DNA of 64,000 nucleotides from Kineosporia babensis (GCF_021129305.1 NZ_JAJOMB010000008.1:236920-300919), one strand, 5' to 3'. Counted from the first letter of the stretch, positions 1 to 13,191 are shown. Numbers and translations are program-made. The notes: generated by a model not told the origin, from the sequence alone.

Positions 1-52
1 AAGGCCGTGGCGGTCCTGTCACCCCCTGTCGCGGGAAGGTCCAATAGAGAGC

Positions 53-1725
<1,673 letters not shown>

Positions 1726-1729
<4 letters not shown>

Positions 1730-2913
1730 ACTTCAGCCGACGATGGACCGACCTGGAGCCGATCGGACGAGCGGCGTCCGGTGGATATCGCCGGTTCGCC
1801 TGGACGTCCGAGGACAGTGAGCTGCGCGAGTGGTTCGAGGACCAGGTCTACGGCCTCGGCCTGACCCTCACCCTGGACCGGGCCGGCAACCAGTGGGCCT
1901 GGTGGGGGGACCCGGACGAGGCTCCTGGGATCGTCACCGGCAGCCACCTGGACTCGGTGCCGGACGGCGGCGCGTTCGACGGTCCGCTGGGCGTGGTCAG
2001 CGCCCTTTCGGCGGTGGAGGCGCTGAAGGCTGAGGGTTTTCAGCCCAGCCGGCCGATCGGTGTAGTCAACTTCGGGGACGAGGAGGGCGCCCGGTTCGGG
2101 GTGGCCTGCGCCGGTTCGCGGATCATCACCGGCGCCCTGTCGCCCGAGCGGGCCCAGAGCCTGAAGGACACCGAAGGCACCTCGCTGGTCGAGGCCATGG
2201 AGGATGCCGGGCAGAACCCCGACTACCTGGGCCGGGACGAGGAGACGCTGAACCGGATCGGCGCGTTCGTCGAACTGCACGTGGAGCAGGGCAAGGCCCT
2301 GGCCACCGACGAGTACGACGCGGCGATCGGCGTTGGCACTGCCGTCTGGCCGCACGGGCGCTGGCGTTTCGACTTCCCGGGCGAGGCCAACCACGCCGGA
2401 ACCACGCGCCTGGTGGACCGTGACGACCCGATGCTGGCCTATGCCTCCACGGTGCTGGCGGCCCGGCAGTTCGCGGCGCAGCACCAGGCCGTTGCCACCT
2501 TCGGCAAGCTGGCGGTCGAGCCGAACGGGGTCAACGCCATTCCGTCGTTGGTCCGGGCCTGGCTGGACGCCAGGGCGCCGCAGGAGAAGGACGTGAAGGC
2601 GCTGCTGCAGGAACTCACCGCCTCGGCCGAGGAGTTCGGGGCCACGGTCAGCGAGGAATCCTGGACGGGTAACACGCTTTTCGATCCCGATCTGGCCGGG
2701 CGCCTGAGCAAGCTCCTGGACGGGGCGCCGCTGCTGGGCACGGGTGCGGGGCACGACGCCGGCATCCTGGCCACCGCGGGCATCAGCACGGCCATGCTGT
2801 TCGTGCGCAACCCCACCGGCAAGTCGCACACGCCGTCCGAGTTCGCGGAAGAGGCTGACTGCCTGGCCGGAGTCGAGGCGTTGACCACGGTGCTGCGGGA
2901 ACTGGCTGCATGA
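1726..2913 (+). CDS. M20-family amidohydrolase (allantoate amidohydrolase-like) in the hut operon
   Basis: A 395-residue metal-dependent amidohydrolase of the allantoate amidohydrolase / N-carbamoyl-amino-acid hydrolase branch of peptidase family M20. The two-metal ligand motifs are all visible: [10 protein letters not shown], the bridging aspartate in [24 protein letters not shown] and the C-terminal GAGHDAGIL. The ATG overlaps the hutU stop (ATGA) and the gene's own stop overlaps the hutF start, so it is co-translated with histidine-degradation genes. No allantoin gene is nearby and no HutG is present, while the downstream HutF makes N-formylglutamate. I infer that this enzyme hydrolyses N-formylglutamate to glutamate and formate. 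The fold is certain; the substrate is inferred from context. Confidence 0.85.
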
Positions 2914-4250
2914 CCTCTTACTGGGCGCCCCATGCCTGGCTTCCTTCCGGAATTGCCTCGGATGTAAGAGTTTCCGTGGATACCGAGGGTCTGATTACCT
3001 CGGTCGAAAGCGGAATTACCCCTTCGCCCGAGGACGAACGTCTGCCTGGCGTCTTGCTGCCCGGTTTGGCCAATGCGCATTCGCACGCCTTTCACCGGGC
3101 GCTGCGGGGGCGCACGCATGCCGACGGCGGTTCGTTCTGGACCTGGCGCACGGTGATGTACGACGTGGCCGGAAAGCTTGATCCGGACTCGTATCTGGCT
3201 CTGGCCCGGGCGGTTTACGCGGAGATGGCGCTGGCCGGGATCACCTGCGTCGGCGAGTTCCACTATCTGCACCACGACCGCGGCGGCAAGCCGTACGCCG
3301 ATCCGAACGCCATGGGTGAGGCACTGCGTCAGGCCGCCTCAGACGCCGGTATTCGCATCACCTTGCTTGACACCTGTTATTTGACCGGCGGTCTCACAGC
3401 CGACGGGTACACGCCGCTGAACGATGTCCAGCGGCGGTTCGCCGACCCAGATGCGGACGCCTGGGCGGAACGGGTTTCGGCGTTGCGGGCTTCGGCCGGG
3501 ATGCGGATCGGCGCGGCCATTCATTCGGTCCGGGCGGTGCCGCGCGAACAGCTTTCTTCGGTTACGGCTTTCACACGTAAGGACGGTGTGCGCGAGGCTC
3601 CCTTGCACGTGCACCTTTCGGAGCAACCGGCCGAGAACCAGGCCTGCCTGGACCGGTTCGGGTTGACCCCCACCGCGCTGCTGAAGGACGAAGGCGTTCT
3701 GGGACCACAGACGTCTCTGGTTCATGCCACCCACCTGACCGAGACCGACATCGCCGACCTGACCGGCACGTTCGCCTGTTTCTGCCCGACCACCGAGCGC
3801 GACCTGGCCGACGGCATCGGGCCGGCCCGGGTGCTGGCCGAGGCCGGAGCGACACTCACTCTGGGCAGCGATCAGCACGCCGTGATCGACCTGTTCGAGG
3901 AAGCGCGCGGGCTGGAGATGCACGAGCGGCTCTCGACCTTGCAGCGCGGTCGCTTCACCCCCGGCGAACTGCTGAACGCGCTCACCGTGGACGGGCAGCG
4001 CAGCCTGGGCTGGCCCGAACTCGGCCAGATCAAGGTCGGGGCTCCGGCCGATCTGATCGCGGTGCGGCTGGATTCGGTGCGCACTGCGGGAAGCCGGCCC
4101 GAGCAGGTGGCTCTGAGCGCTGGTGCGGGTGATGTGGACACGGTGATCGTCGGCGGGCAGAAGGTGGTCAGCGGGGGGCAGCACCGGCTCGGAGATGTCG
4201 GTGGGCTGCTCGGTAAGGCATTCGACTTGTTGGAAGGAAAAGTCCTGTGA
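2910..4250 (+). CDS. hutF: Formimidoylglutamate deiminase
   Basis: HutF removes ammonia from N-formimino-L-glutamate to give N-formyl-L-glutamate, the five-step variant of histidine degradation. The 446-residue amidohydrolase-superfamily protein has the metal motif [11 protein letters not shown] near residue 53, [13 protein letters not shown] near 230, the VHATHL strand near 271 and the family-specific [19 protein letters not shown] near 317. The ATG at 2910 overlaps the preceding TGA by four bases, and the 3' end overlaps hutI. HutF rather than HutG-type formimidoylglutamase means a separate deformylase is needed, which is probably the M20 protein just upstream. Guanine deaminase is a related alternative, but the hut context argues strongly against it. 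Confidence 0.95.
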   Translation: MTSYWAPHAWLPSGIASDVRVSVDTEGLITSVESGITPSPEDERLPGVLLPGLANAHSHAFHRALRGRTHADGGSFWTWRTVMYDVAGKLDPDSYLALARAVYAEMALAGITCVGEFHYLHHDRGGKPYADPNAMGEALRQAASDAGIRITLLDTCYLTGGLTADGYTPLNDVQRRFADPDADAWAERVSALRASAGMRIGAAIHSVRAVPREQLSSVTAFTRKDGVREAPLHVHLSEQPAENQACLDRFGLTPTALLKDEGVLGPQTSLVHATHLTETDIADLTGTFACFCPTTERDLADGIGPARVLAEAGATLTLGSDQHAVIDLFEEARGLEMHERLSTLQRGRFTPGELLNALTVDGQRSLGWPELGQIKVGAPADLIAVRLDSVRTAGSRPEQVALSAGAGDVDTVIVGGQKVVSGGQHRLGDVGGLLGKAFDLLEGKVL

Positions 4251-5440
4251 GCCACCTGGTCACCGGAATTGCTCAGCTCGTCACGAACGATCCGGCCCTC
4301 GGCGACGGCTCCGAGCTGGGCCTGCTCGAGCACGCCGCGATCGTGGTCGAGAACGAGCGCGTGGCCTGGGTGGGCCCGGCCGTGCAGGCGCCCTCGGCCG
4401 ATACCGCCACCGATCTGGGCGGGCGGGCGGTGGTGCCGGGTTTCGTCGATTCGCATTCGCATCTGGTGTTCGCGGGTGATCGCTCGGCCGAGTTCGCGGC
4501 CCGGATGACCGGTGAGCCGTACACCGGGGGCGGGATTGCCACGACCATGGCGGCAACCCGGGCGGCCGGCGACGAAGAGCTGCTCGAGCACGTGCAGAAG
4601 CTGCTGGCCGAGATGCGTTCTCAGGGTACGACCACGGTCGAGATCAAGAGCGGCTACGGGCTGGATGTGGAGGAAGAGGCGCGGGCGTTGCGGATCGCGG
4701 CGCAGGTGACGTCCGAGGTGACGTTCCTCGGTGCGCACGTGGTGCCGCCCGCGTTGCGGGACCGGCGGGAGGACTACGTCAAGCTGGTGGCCGGCGACAT
4801 GCTTGCGGCCTGCGCTCCCTACGCCCGCTGGGCCGACGTCTTCTGCGAGCCGGCCAGCGCCTATGCCTTCGACGGGGATGAGACCCGGACGATCCTGCAG
4901 GCCTGCGCCGCGGCCGGGCTGGAACTGCGGGTGCACGGCAACCAGCTCTCCGCCGGGCCGGGCGTGCAGATCGCGACCGAACTCGATGCGGCCAGCGTGG
5001 ACCACTGCACGCACCTCACCGATGCGGACGTTGCTGCACTAGGGGCTGCCGGTCAGCGGATCGATCCGGAGAACCCCTCCACCGGAACCGTTGCCACGCT
5101 GTTGCCCGGCGTCGAGTTCTCCACCCGATCGCCCTACCCGGACGCCCGGCGGTTGCTGGCCGCCGGCGCGGTGATCGCCCTGGCCAGCGACTGCAACCCG
5201 GGTTCGTGCTTCACCTCGTCGATGCCGCTGGTGATCGCGCTGGCGGTGCGGGAGATGAACATGAGCCCGGCCCAGGCTCTTTGGTCGGCCACGCTGGGCG
5301 GCGCGATCGCCCTGCGGCGCAACGACATCGGCCGGGTCCGGGTGGGAGCCCGCGCCGATCTCGCCGTGCTGGAGGCACCCTCCTACCTGCACCTGGCCTA
5401 CCGCCCGGGTGTGCCTCTGGCCCGGACGCTGGAGCTGTGA
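4247..5440 (+). CDS. hutI: Imidazolonepropionase
   Basis: HutI opens the imidazolone ring of 4-imidazolone-5-propionate to give N-formimino-L-glutamate. The protein has 397 residues. Metal and substrate motifs seen in order are [20 protein letters not shown] near residue 67, IKSGYGLD near 131, VHGNQLS near 228, DHCTHL near 248 and ASDCNPGSC near 308. It starts with GTG at 4247, overlapping the hutF stop (GTGA) and preceded by GGAAGGA at good spacing. It is the last gene of the operon and converges on a GNAT gene 33 bases away. In pathway order HutU feeds HutI, which feeds HutF, so the operon covers urocanate to N-formylglutamate. Confidence 0.96.
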   Translation: MSHLVTGIAQLVTNDPALGDGSELGLLEHAAIVVENERVAWVGPAVQAPSADTATDLGGRAVVPGFVDSHSHLVFAGDRSAEFAARMTGEPYTGGGIATTMAATRAAGDEELLEHVQKLLAEMRSQGTTTVEIKSGYGLDVEEEARALRIAAQVTSEVTFLGAHVVPPALRDRREDYVKLVAGDMLAACAPYARWADVFCEPASAYAFDGDETRTILQACAAAGLELRVHGNQLSAGPGVQIATELDAASVDHCTHLTDADVAALGAAGQRIDPENPSTGTVATLLPGVEFSTRSPYPDARRLLAAGAVIALASDCNPGSCFTSSMPLVIALAVREMNMSPAQALWSATLGGAIALRRNDIGRVRVGARADLAVLEAPSYLHLAYRPGVPLARTLEL

Positions 5441-5473
5441 CTCGTTCGTTGCGACGATCAGAGGTTCAGATGT

Positions 5474-6004
5474 TCAGACCCAGTCGGGGTTGACCCGCTG
5501 GAACATCACGTGGTCCTGCCAGATCCCCTCGATCCGGAGGAACTTCGGCGCCAGGCCGATGCGCTCGAAGCCGTTCTTCGCCAGAACCCGCTGCGAGCGC
5601 GCGTTGTGGATCAGCGTGTTGGCCCCGACCCGGTGCAGGTTCAGCGCGGTGAAGGCCAGGGTCACCACCGCCTCGACCGCGATGGTGGCCACCCCCTGCC
5701 CGCCGGCCGACTGCGCGACCCAGTAACCGACGTCCCCGGTTTGCAGGTTGCCCCGCACGATGTTGTTGATGTTGATCCGGCCGACCAGCTCACCGTGGCG
5801 AATGATGGCGCACGGCAGGTGGACTCCGCCCGAGTAGAGCAGCAGGGCGTCGTCGATGATCCGGCGCTGGCCGTCGGCGGTGAAGTAGGCCTCGTCGTGC
5901 TTCGGTTCCCACGGCCTGAGGAACTCACGGTTGGCCCGCAGCACTGCGGCCAGCGGCTCGGCGTCCTCCTCGCGCACGATGCGGATGACGACGCCGGTGT
6001 CCAT
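5474..6004 (-). CDS. GNAT-family N-acetyltransferase (RimJ/RimL-like)
   Basis: A 176-residue GNAT acetyltransferase that uses acetyl-CoA to acetylate an amine, possibly a protein N-terminus or a small molecule. The acetyl-CoA loop is seen as QSAGGQGVAT near residue 110, followed by the helix of the fold. The C-terminal part (LHRVGANTLIHNARSQRVLAKN) is split here only by convention and resembles the RimJ/RimL signature in which an Asn and Ser precede the recognition arginine. I chose the ATG at 6004 because AGGGG sits five bases upstream; a GTG at 6010 is too close to it. The gene converges with hutI and follows the Gfo/Idh/MocA gene on the same strand by 26 bases, so the two may be co-transcribed. 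Substrate unknown. Confidence 0.8.
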   Translation of the reverse strand: MDTGVVIRIVREEDAEPLAAVLRANREFLRPWEPKHDEAYFTADGQRRIIDDALLLYSGGVHLPCAIIRHGELVGRININNIVRGNLQTGDVGYWVAQSAGGQGVATIAVEAVVTLAFTALNLHRVGANTLIHNARSQRVLAKNGFERIGLAPKFLRIEGIWQDHVMFQRVNPDWV

Positions 6005-6030
6005 GCTCACCCCTACTCGTCTGCTCGTCT

Positions 6031-7074
6031 TTACTGGTCGTCGTCGCTCAGGGAGACGACCTGGCCGATTGTGGCGCTGCGCCGGGCCGCATCCAGTACC
6101 CGCATGGAAGCGATGGCGTCGCGCGGGTCGACCGGCACTTCGCCATCGCCCCTGACCGCCGCCGCGAAGGCCGGGTAGTACGTGTCCCAGCTGCCCCGCT
6201 CGGTCGGGACCGCAGTGCCCTCGTCGCCGCGGTAGAGCCGTCCGTAGTTCTCTTCCCGCTCCACGCCCCAGCGCTCAGCTGCGGTGGCCGGGTTCAGGCC
6301 CTCGATCAGCAGCGCCTCCTGGCCCTCCATCGGCTTGTTCAGCACGAACGAGCCCTTGCTGCCGCTGACCCGGTAGCGCGGGCCCGGAGCGCCCTCGACC
6401 CAGTTGCCGATCAGGTGGCTGAGCACGCCGCTGTGGTGCCGGACGGCGATGAAGAACCGGGAGTCCTGGCCTTCTTCCACCGCGTCCAGCTCGGCGTACA
6501 CCGTGGCGGCCGGGCCGAACAGGTACAGGGCTTGGTCGACCAGGTGGCTGCCGAAGTCCCGCAGGATGCCGCCCCCGGCCGCGGGCGGGGCGCTCTCGGT
6601 GTCGAAGCGCTCGAATCGCGACTCGAAGCGGAACACCTCCCCGAGCTCGCCGGCCTCGAGGAGCTTCTTGACGGTGAGCAGGTCAGCGTCCCAGCGCCGG
6701 TTCTGGTAGGCGGTCAGCTTCACGCCCGCCTTCTCGGCGGCCTCGACCACGCTGCGGGCCGCCGCGGCGTCCAGAGCGAAGGGCTTGTCGCAGGCCACGG
6801 CCAGACCCAGCTCAATCGCCTCGAGCATCAGGGGGACGTGGGTGGGGGCCGGGGTAGAGATGGCCACCGCCTGCGCGCCGGCCGCCTTGAGCTCGCTCAG
6901 AGAGCCGAACGTGGGAACGCCGGGATACAGCTCGGCCACCTCGGCCTGGCGCTCCGGTGACTTGGTGACCACGCCGGCGAACTGCACGCCCGGGGCCGCA
7001 GCGAGCAAGGGGGCGTGGAAATACTTCCCGCCGAAGCCGAAACCGACCAGGCCGATCTTCACGTCATCCGTCAC
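6031..7074 (-). CDS. Gfo/Idh/MocA-family NAD(P)-dependent oxidoreductase
   Basis: A 347-residue dehydrogenase of the glucose-fructose / inositol dehydrogenase / MocA superfamily. The N-terminal Rossmann motif is KIGLVGFGFGGKYFH, and the family KP motif appears as ACDKPFALD near residue 95. The C-terminal half has the usual oligomerisation and substrate domain, with GGGILRDFGSHLVDQAL near 170, where the aspartate and histidine are typical catalytic positions. I start it at the GTG at 7074 because TACGAT lies seven bases before it, the geometry of a leaderless promoter; an ATG at 7104 would add ten residues with no ribosome site. It probably oxidises a sugar or polyol, but nothing nearby identifies the substrate. 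Confidence 0.86.
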   Translation of the reverse strand: MTDDVKIGLVGFGFGGKYFHAPLLAAAPGVQFAGVVTKSPERQAEVAELYPGVPTFGSLSELKAAGAQAVAISTPAPTHVPLMLEAIELGLAVACDKPFALDAAAARSVVEAAEKAGVKLTAYQNRRWDADLLTVKKLLEAGELGEVFRFESRFERFDTESAPPAAGGGILRDFGSHLVDQALYLFGPAATVYAELDAVEEGQDSRFFIAVRHHSGVLSHLIGNWVEGAPGPRYRVSGSKGSFVLNKPMEGQEALLIEGLNPATAAERWGVEREENYGRLYRGDEGTAVPTERGSWDTYYPAFAAAVRGDGEVPVDPRDAIASMRVLDAARRSATIGQVVSLSDDDQ

Positions 7075-7081
7075 GAGGGTG

Positions 7082-7087
7082 ATCGTA
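7082..7087 (-). promoter_or_regulatory. Leaderless -10 element (TACGAT) of the Gfo/Idh/MocA gene
   Basis: On the minus strand TACGAT is followed by seven bases and then the GTG at 7074. This TANNNT-N6/7-start arrangement is typical of actinobacterial leaderless transcripts. There is no good -35 hexamer and no Shine-Dalgarno sequence before this start. Confidence 0.4.
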
Positions 7088-7202
7088 TGCACCCGGCTCC
7101 CCATCGCGCGTTCTGGGCCCGTCCCAGTTCATGGTCCGTCCGGAACCGGCATGGCATCCAGTCCTCTGCTCATGCCGCCGACCTCCCGGCCCCATCCCCC
7201 AT

Positions 7203-7469
7203 CCATCCGCCCGTTCCTTGCCCCCTGCGTCCAATCCCGCCTTAGCCCCATCACCCCCTCGATCTCTACCCACACCCCGCCTCGCCCCACGCCATCCGCC
7301 CCGCTTCTTGCCCCTGCGTTCCATCCCGCCTTACCCCTCCGATCCTGCGCCTCCGCCCGCACCCCTGGCCTTACCTCCTTCCATCCGCCCCGCCTCTTGC
7401 TCCCCTCCACTCCATCCCGCCTCACCTCATTGCCCCCTCGACCTGCGACCATCTCGCCGCTCTCCCCCA
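7203..7469. repeat. Three degenerate tandem copies of an 89-bp unit
   Basis: The sequence CCATCCGCCC begins at 7203, 7292 and 7381, exactly 89 bases apart. Each copy continues with a CTTG-containing segment and ATCCCGCCT about 30 bases on. The first 40-45 bases of each unit are well conserved (copies 1 and 2 are closest, copy 3 has drifted), and the second halves have diverged. Nearly all purines are on the minus strand. Confidence 0.75.
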
Positions 7470-7550
7470 ACCCAGCGCCTCTGTCAGTAGCCCCTTTGGC
7501 CTCGCTTGCCTCGACCACCCCTTCGTTTCGGCTTCGGCGAAGGGGGTCCG

Positions 7551-7594
7551 CGATGTGTACACACAGGTCATTTGGTACTCGGAGTACACATTCC
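7551..7594. promoter_or_regulatory. Interspersed motif copy A (TGTGTACACA palindrome plus GGTAC)
   Basis: TGTGTACACA at 7554-7563 is a perfect palindrome and GGTAC follows at 7574. The same two blocks with the same 20-base offset occur at 36108 and 36128, and roughly 33 of 44 bases agree overall. This copy lies about 200 bases before the exporter start, so it could be an operator or upstream activator site. Confidence 0.45.
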
Positions 7595-7789
7595 GGTGGA
7601 TGCGTTCGGCTGCTGGAGAACGCTGGAAGCCGACGCCGCGCTCGTCCGTTGGTTCTGATGGCTCGATCCGAGTTGGCGTCGAGGGGTGCACGATTCGGGA
7701 CGGGTCCGCTCGGCTCAGGAATGTCGGTGGTGGCGGGTACGGTCGGCTCGACGGTTCGCAGCAGGCTGCGGCGCAGGGATGGTGATGAC

Positions 7790-10036
<2,247 letters not shown>

Positions 10037-10083
10037 GGCTCCGGGAGCGCTTTGGAAGCCGCTGCCGCAGCGACCGAAAAGAG

Positions 10084-10124
10084 CGGGGCAACAAAACCTG
10101 CGCTCAGCAAACTTTGTTGCCCCG
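10084..10124. terminator. Bidirectional hairpin between the exporter and the Rieske gene
   Basis: CGGGGCAACAAA at 10084-10095 pairs perfectly with TTTGTTGCCCCG at 10113-10124 across a 17-base loop. The arm sequence gives T or A runs on both strands, fitting a terminator shared by two convergent genes. Confidence 0.7.
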
Positions 10125-10187
10125 ATCGTCCTTAAAGCAGTTCTCCGCCGAACCCGAGGCCTGAGCCGGGCAGCCGGTCGAAGAGCC

Positions 10188-11309
10188 TCAGCCGAGCAGG
10201 CGTCCTTGCACCCACTCATGGAACTCAGCGATGTGGTGCTCGCTCGGCACCAGCACCCCACCGGACCGGTAGGCCCGCGACGACATACCGGGCTGGGTCG
10301 CCTCGCAGGCCTCGAAGTCCTGGCGGTTGACCCGGTCGAACAGCTCCACCGATCGGCTCAGGTCGGCCCCGGACTCGACCACCCCGGGCAGGTAGAGCCA
10401 GTCGCACTCGACCACGGTACGGTCCACCGCCATCGGGTACATCCGGTGGAAGATCACGTGGTCCGGCACCAGATTGATGAAGACCTGCGGCCGCACGGTG
10501 ATGGCGTAGTAGCGGCGGTCGTGGTCCTCGTCCACCCCCGGGATCCGCTCGTGCCCACCGGCGCCGTCGATGGTGAACGCCTGCGCATCGTCGCGGAATT
10601 CGGCCCCGTGCCCGACGAAGGCCTGGGCCGCGTAACCGCCCGCGAACTCCGGCAGCATCTCGGTGAGCTCGGGGTGGATGGTGGCGCAGTGGTAGCACTC
10701 CATGAAGTTCTCGATGATGAGCTTCCAGTTGGCCTTCACGTCATAGGTGATCCGCTTGCCCACCGCCAGCTCGTCGACCTGCCAGCCGCCGATCACGCCC
10801 TCCCCGCCCAGCCTTTCGTCGGCCGAGGCGATCACGTCCGTCTCGAACGGCGGGGGTTCGTCGGCCAGGCAGACCCAGATGTAGCCGAGCCACTCCTTCA
10901 GGTGCACCTTGATCAGGCCGTACTCGTCCCGGTCGATGTCCTGCATCTTGGTCAGGTTCGGCGCGGCGACCAGCTTGCCGTCCAGGCCGTACGTCCAGGC
11001 GTGGTACATGCACTGGATGTTGCGGCGCAACTGCCCCTCCTCCGCCGGGCAGAGCCGGGCCCCGCGATGCCGGCAGACGTTCAGAAAAGCCCGAACCTGC
11101 TGGTCACGGCCGCGCAGGAGGATCACGTTCTCGCGGCCGACCTGCTTGGTCACGAACGCGCCCGGCCCGGTCAGCTCCGAGGCCCGGGCGGCGGCGAACC
11201 ACATCCGCTCGAAGATCAGCTCCTGCTCCTGGGCGAACACCCCCGGATCGGCGTAGATGTTCCCCGGCAGCGTGGCCACCAGGCTCGGTGGAAGACTGAC
11301 ACTGGTCAT
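10188..11309 (-). CDS. Rieske non-haem iron oxygenase, probable glycine betaine demethylase
   Basis: A 373-residue terminal oxygenase. The Rieske [2Fe-2S] ligands are CRHRGARLC and CMYHAW (CxH...CxxH) near residues 80-108. The mononuclear iron site is ECYHCATIHPE near 205-215 in the usual N-x-x-E-x-Y-H-x4-H context. The start is the ATG at 11309, with GGAG six bases upstream; a TTG at 11321 only adds four residues. A ferredoxin and an FAD reductase lie upstream on the same strand, making a three-component system. Choline and betaine genes on both sides, with dimethylglycine oxidase downstream, suggest that it demethylates glycine betaine to dimethylglycine (GbcA role). Choline monooxygenase, carnitine or stachydrine activity are alternatives. 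Confidence 0.85.
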   Translation of the reverse strand: MTSVSLPPSLVATLPGNIYADPGVFAQEQELIFERMWFAAARASELTGPGAFVTKQVGRENVILLRGRDQQVRAFLNVCRHRGARLCPAEEGQLRRNIQCMYHAWTYGLDGKLVAAPNLTKMQDIDRDEYGLIKVHLKEWLGYIWVCLADEPPPFETDVIASADERLGGEGVIGGWQVDELAVGKRITYDVKANWKLIIENFMECYHCATIHPELTEMLPEFAGGYAAQAFVGHGAEFRDDAQAFTIDGAGGHERIPGVDEDHDRRYYAITVRPQVFINLVPDHVIFHRMYPMAVDRTVVECDWLYLPGVVESGADLSRSVELFDRVNRQDFEACEATQPGMSSRAYRSGGVLVPSEHHIAEFHEWVQGRLLG

Positions 11310-11505
11310 GTCGAGCTCCAATCAAGGGGGGATTCGCCCACGTCCCGCGATCGACCGGAATGGCGATGAAACCTGCCGCACGGCAGGCAGATCGGGGTGG
11401 CGACATTCAGGATGACCGGGAATTGTTTCCCGCCGGTCACGGGAGGTCACACGAACTTCGCCGAAGACGGCCGGTCCGCTCACTCGAACCGGCCGCCGGC
11501 GTGGA
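11310..11505 (-). other. Spacer between the FAD reductase and oxygenase genes with two hairpins
   Basis: The gap is 196 bases. CGGCCGGT/ACCGGCCG (11468-11475 and 11488-11495) lies just after the reductase stop and could attenuate readthrough. CCTGCCG/CGGCAGG (11372-11387) lies in the oxygenase leader. No copy of the GTTGCG-N5-CGCAC site is present here, so the oxygenase is probably transcribed at least partly from the ferredoxin promoter. Confidence 0.45.
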
Positions 11506-12729
11506 TCAGGGAAGCAACTTGGCCAGCTCGCGCCGCCAGCGACCGAACACCTTGGGCTGGCCGACACCGAAAACCCCTACCGGCTGCCCGTTACGCCGAT
11601 AGATCACGGTGAAGGCGGGTCCGGCCAGATCGCCGTCCACCACCTCGGTCTCGTCGCCGGGCTGATGATGCCCGGCGAACTGGAAGTTCTGGCCGTACTG
11701 CTCAGACCAGACGTAAGGCACCCGCATCGCCGGAGCCACCGGCGGCGCCGGAACGCCCAGCAGCGCAGCTACCGCCTGGGCTGGATGCTGCGCCGCGTGA
11801 GTCCAGTGCTCCTGCCGCATCACCCGCCCGGCGAACGGATGGTGCAAAGCCGTGCAGTCGCCGGTCGCGACCACTCCGGAAAGCGCAGTCCGGCCGTCTT
11901 CTTCGGTCAGAACCCCGCCGCTCAGACTGCCCTGCGGACCGAGCAGACCGGTGCCCTCGAGCCATTCGGTGTTGGGCTCCGAGCCGATGCCCACCACCAC
12001 GACGTCGGCCGGAATCTCCCGCCCGTCGGCCAGAACCACCGCGCCGACCCAGTCGGGCTCCTCGGGATCCGGGGCAAGGGCCGAGACCCCCACCCCGGTA
12101 TGAACCTTCACACCGTTGGACTCGTGCAGAGCAGCCATGGCCGCACCGACCTCGGCGCCGAGCGGACCGGCCAACAGCGCCGGAGCCACCTCGACCACCG
12201 TCACATCGACTTCCAAAGACACTGCAGTGGAGGCAATCTCGGCGCCGATGAAACCACCGCCGACGATCACCAGCCGGGCCCCCGGGCTCAGCTCGGCCTT
12301 GAGAGCCAGCGCGTCGTCCAGTGTGCGCAGGGTATGTACACCAGACAGCGGACGTTCGGACGGCAGCTTGCGGGCTCGGGCACCGGTGGCGATCACCACA
12401 CCGTCCGCCCGGACCTCGTCGCCGCCGTCCAGGACGACCACCCAGCCGCCCGCCTCGCCCGGCCGGAGCCCGACCGCGCGCTGCCCGAGCCGCCAGTCCA
12501 GATCCAGGCCGGCATCGGTGGGCAGCCCCAGCGAGATCTTCTCCGGGTCCCACTCCCCGGCCAGAAACGCCTTGGAAAGCGGCGGACGGTCGTACGGGTC
12601 GTGCTTCTCGTCGCCGATCAGCACGATCCGGCCATTGTGGCCGAGTTCCCGAAGCGCCCGCGCCGACGACAACCCGGCCAGCCCCGTCCCCACCACGGCG
12701 ACGACTTCCAGGTCCGAATGCTCGGTCAT
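11506..12729 (-). CDS. FAD-dependent NAD(P)H:ferredoxin reductase of the Rieske system
   Basis: A 407-residue two-dinucleotide-binding flavoprotein of the class that passes electrons from NADH to a Rieske or plant-type ferredoxin (BphA4/rubredoxin reductase type). It has an FAD motif VVGTGLAGLSSA near residue 13, an NAD motif VIVGGGFIGAEIA near 147, and the second FAD strand VVATGDCTALHHPF near 288. A C-terminal reductase domain follows. I start at the ATG at 12729, which has AGAAGG just upstream; the 31 residues before it in the same frame are cysteine/arginine-rich nonsense. The ferredoxin gene lies 37 bases upstream and the oxygenase follows, so the three products very likely form one electron chain: NADH to reductase to ferredoxin to oxygenase. 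Confidence 0.86.
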   Translation of the reverse strand: MTEHSDLEVVAVVGTGLAGLSSARALRELGHNGRIVLIGDEKHDPYDRPPLSKAFLAGEWDPEKISLGLPTDAGLDLDWRLGQRAVGLRPGEAGGWVVVLDGGDEVRADGVVIATGARARKLPSERPLSGVHTLRTLDDALALKAELSPGARLVIVGGGFIGAEIASTAVSLEVDVTVVEVAPALLAGPLGAEVGAAMAALHESNGVKVHTGVGVSALAPDPEEPDWVGAVVLADGREIPADVVVVGIGSEPNTEWLEGTGLLGPQGSLSGGVLTEEDGRTALSGVVATGDCTALHHPFAGRVMRQEHWTHAAQHPAQAVAALLGVPAPPVAPAMRVPYVWSEQYGQNFQFAGHHQPGDETEVVDGDLAGPAFTVIYRRNGQPVGVFGVGQPKVFGRWRRELAKLLP

Positions 12730-12766
12730 GACCTTCTGCTCCCGCGTCTGCGTGCGACTACGTGCC

Positions 12767-13102
12767 TCAGCCGACCGGCACCGCGGCCGGCTGCAGCTGC
12801 ACGTACACATGTCCGTTCTCAATTACCACGGCATGTGTCCGCACCGGCACCCGGGCGGGCGGACCGCTCGGCTCCCCGGTGCGCAGACTGAAGCAGGCAG
12901 CGTGCAGCGGGCACTCGACCGCGCAGTCGTCCGCTTCGACGTATCCATCGGTGAGCGACGCGTCCTGGTGGGTGCAGGTGTCGTCGATGGCGTAGTACTC
13001 GCCGCGGACGTGGAACACCGCCACCGGTACGCCGTCCGGCCCGTGTTCGACACGAACCGCTTCACCCTCGGGGATTTCCCCGACCGCACAGACCCGAATC
13101 AC
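12767..13102 (-). CDS. Rieske-type [2Fe-2S] ferredoxin
   Basis: A 111-residue soluble Rieske ferredoxin (BphF/NirD-like). The cluster ligands are CTHQDASL near residue 43 and CPLHAACF near 64, the normal CxH and CxxH pairs. The start is GTG at 13102, with AGAGG seven bases upstream. It is the first gene of the operon continuing to the FAD reductase and oxygenase, and is divergent from the IclR regulator; the 147-base intergenic region holds two GTTGC/GCAC half-site groups. Its job is to shuttle electrons to the oxygenase. A nitrite reductase small subunit is excluded by the neighbours. Confidence 0.88.
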   Translation of the reverse strand: MIRVCAVGEIPEGEAVRVEHGPDGVPVAVFHVRGEYYAIDDTCTHQDASLTDGYVEADDCAVECPLHAACFSLRTGEPSGPPARVPVRTHAVVIENGHVYVQLQPAAVPVG

Positions 13103-13155
13103 GGCAGGCCTCTTCTCATACGAAGGACTTGGAGGGGGGTGGATCTAGCTGATTT

Positions 13156-13191
13156 GTTGCGTCTTGCACAACGCGAAGTGCGATAAGCAAC
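13156..13191. promoter_or_regulatory. Divergent operator region between iclR and the Rieske operon
   Basis: GTTGCGTCTTGCAC (13156-13169) and, inverted, GTGCGATAAGCAAC (13178-13191) face each other. They resemble the GTTGCG-N5-CGCAC sites before betA/betB, proV and the dimethylglycine oxidase gene, but with 14-base rather than 16-base length. This is a plausible autoregulatory site of the IclR protein, which would also control the oxygenase operon. Confidence 0.5.

Larger units (their letters stand above)
7088..7789. other. Gene-free interval before the ABC exporter, pyrimidine-rich on the + strand
   Basis: About 700 bases lie between the divergent Gfo/Idh/MocA gene and the ABC exporter. Open frames run through this interval, but their translations are Pro/Ser/Arg low complexity, so I treat it as non-coding. 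It contains a C/T-rich stretch at about 7160-7500 with three copies of an 89-bp period, and a site at 7551-7594 that recurs near 36105. It presumably holds the exporter promoter; no convincing -35/-10 pair was found. Confidence 0.6.

Noticed and set aside
6785..7789. N-terminal extension of the ABC exporter by over 330 residues
   Set aside because: The translated extension is Pro/Ser/Arg low complexity over the C/T-rich repeat and the Gfo gene on the other strand; the GTG at 7790 is better.
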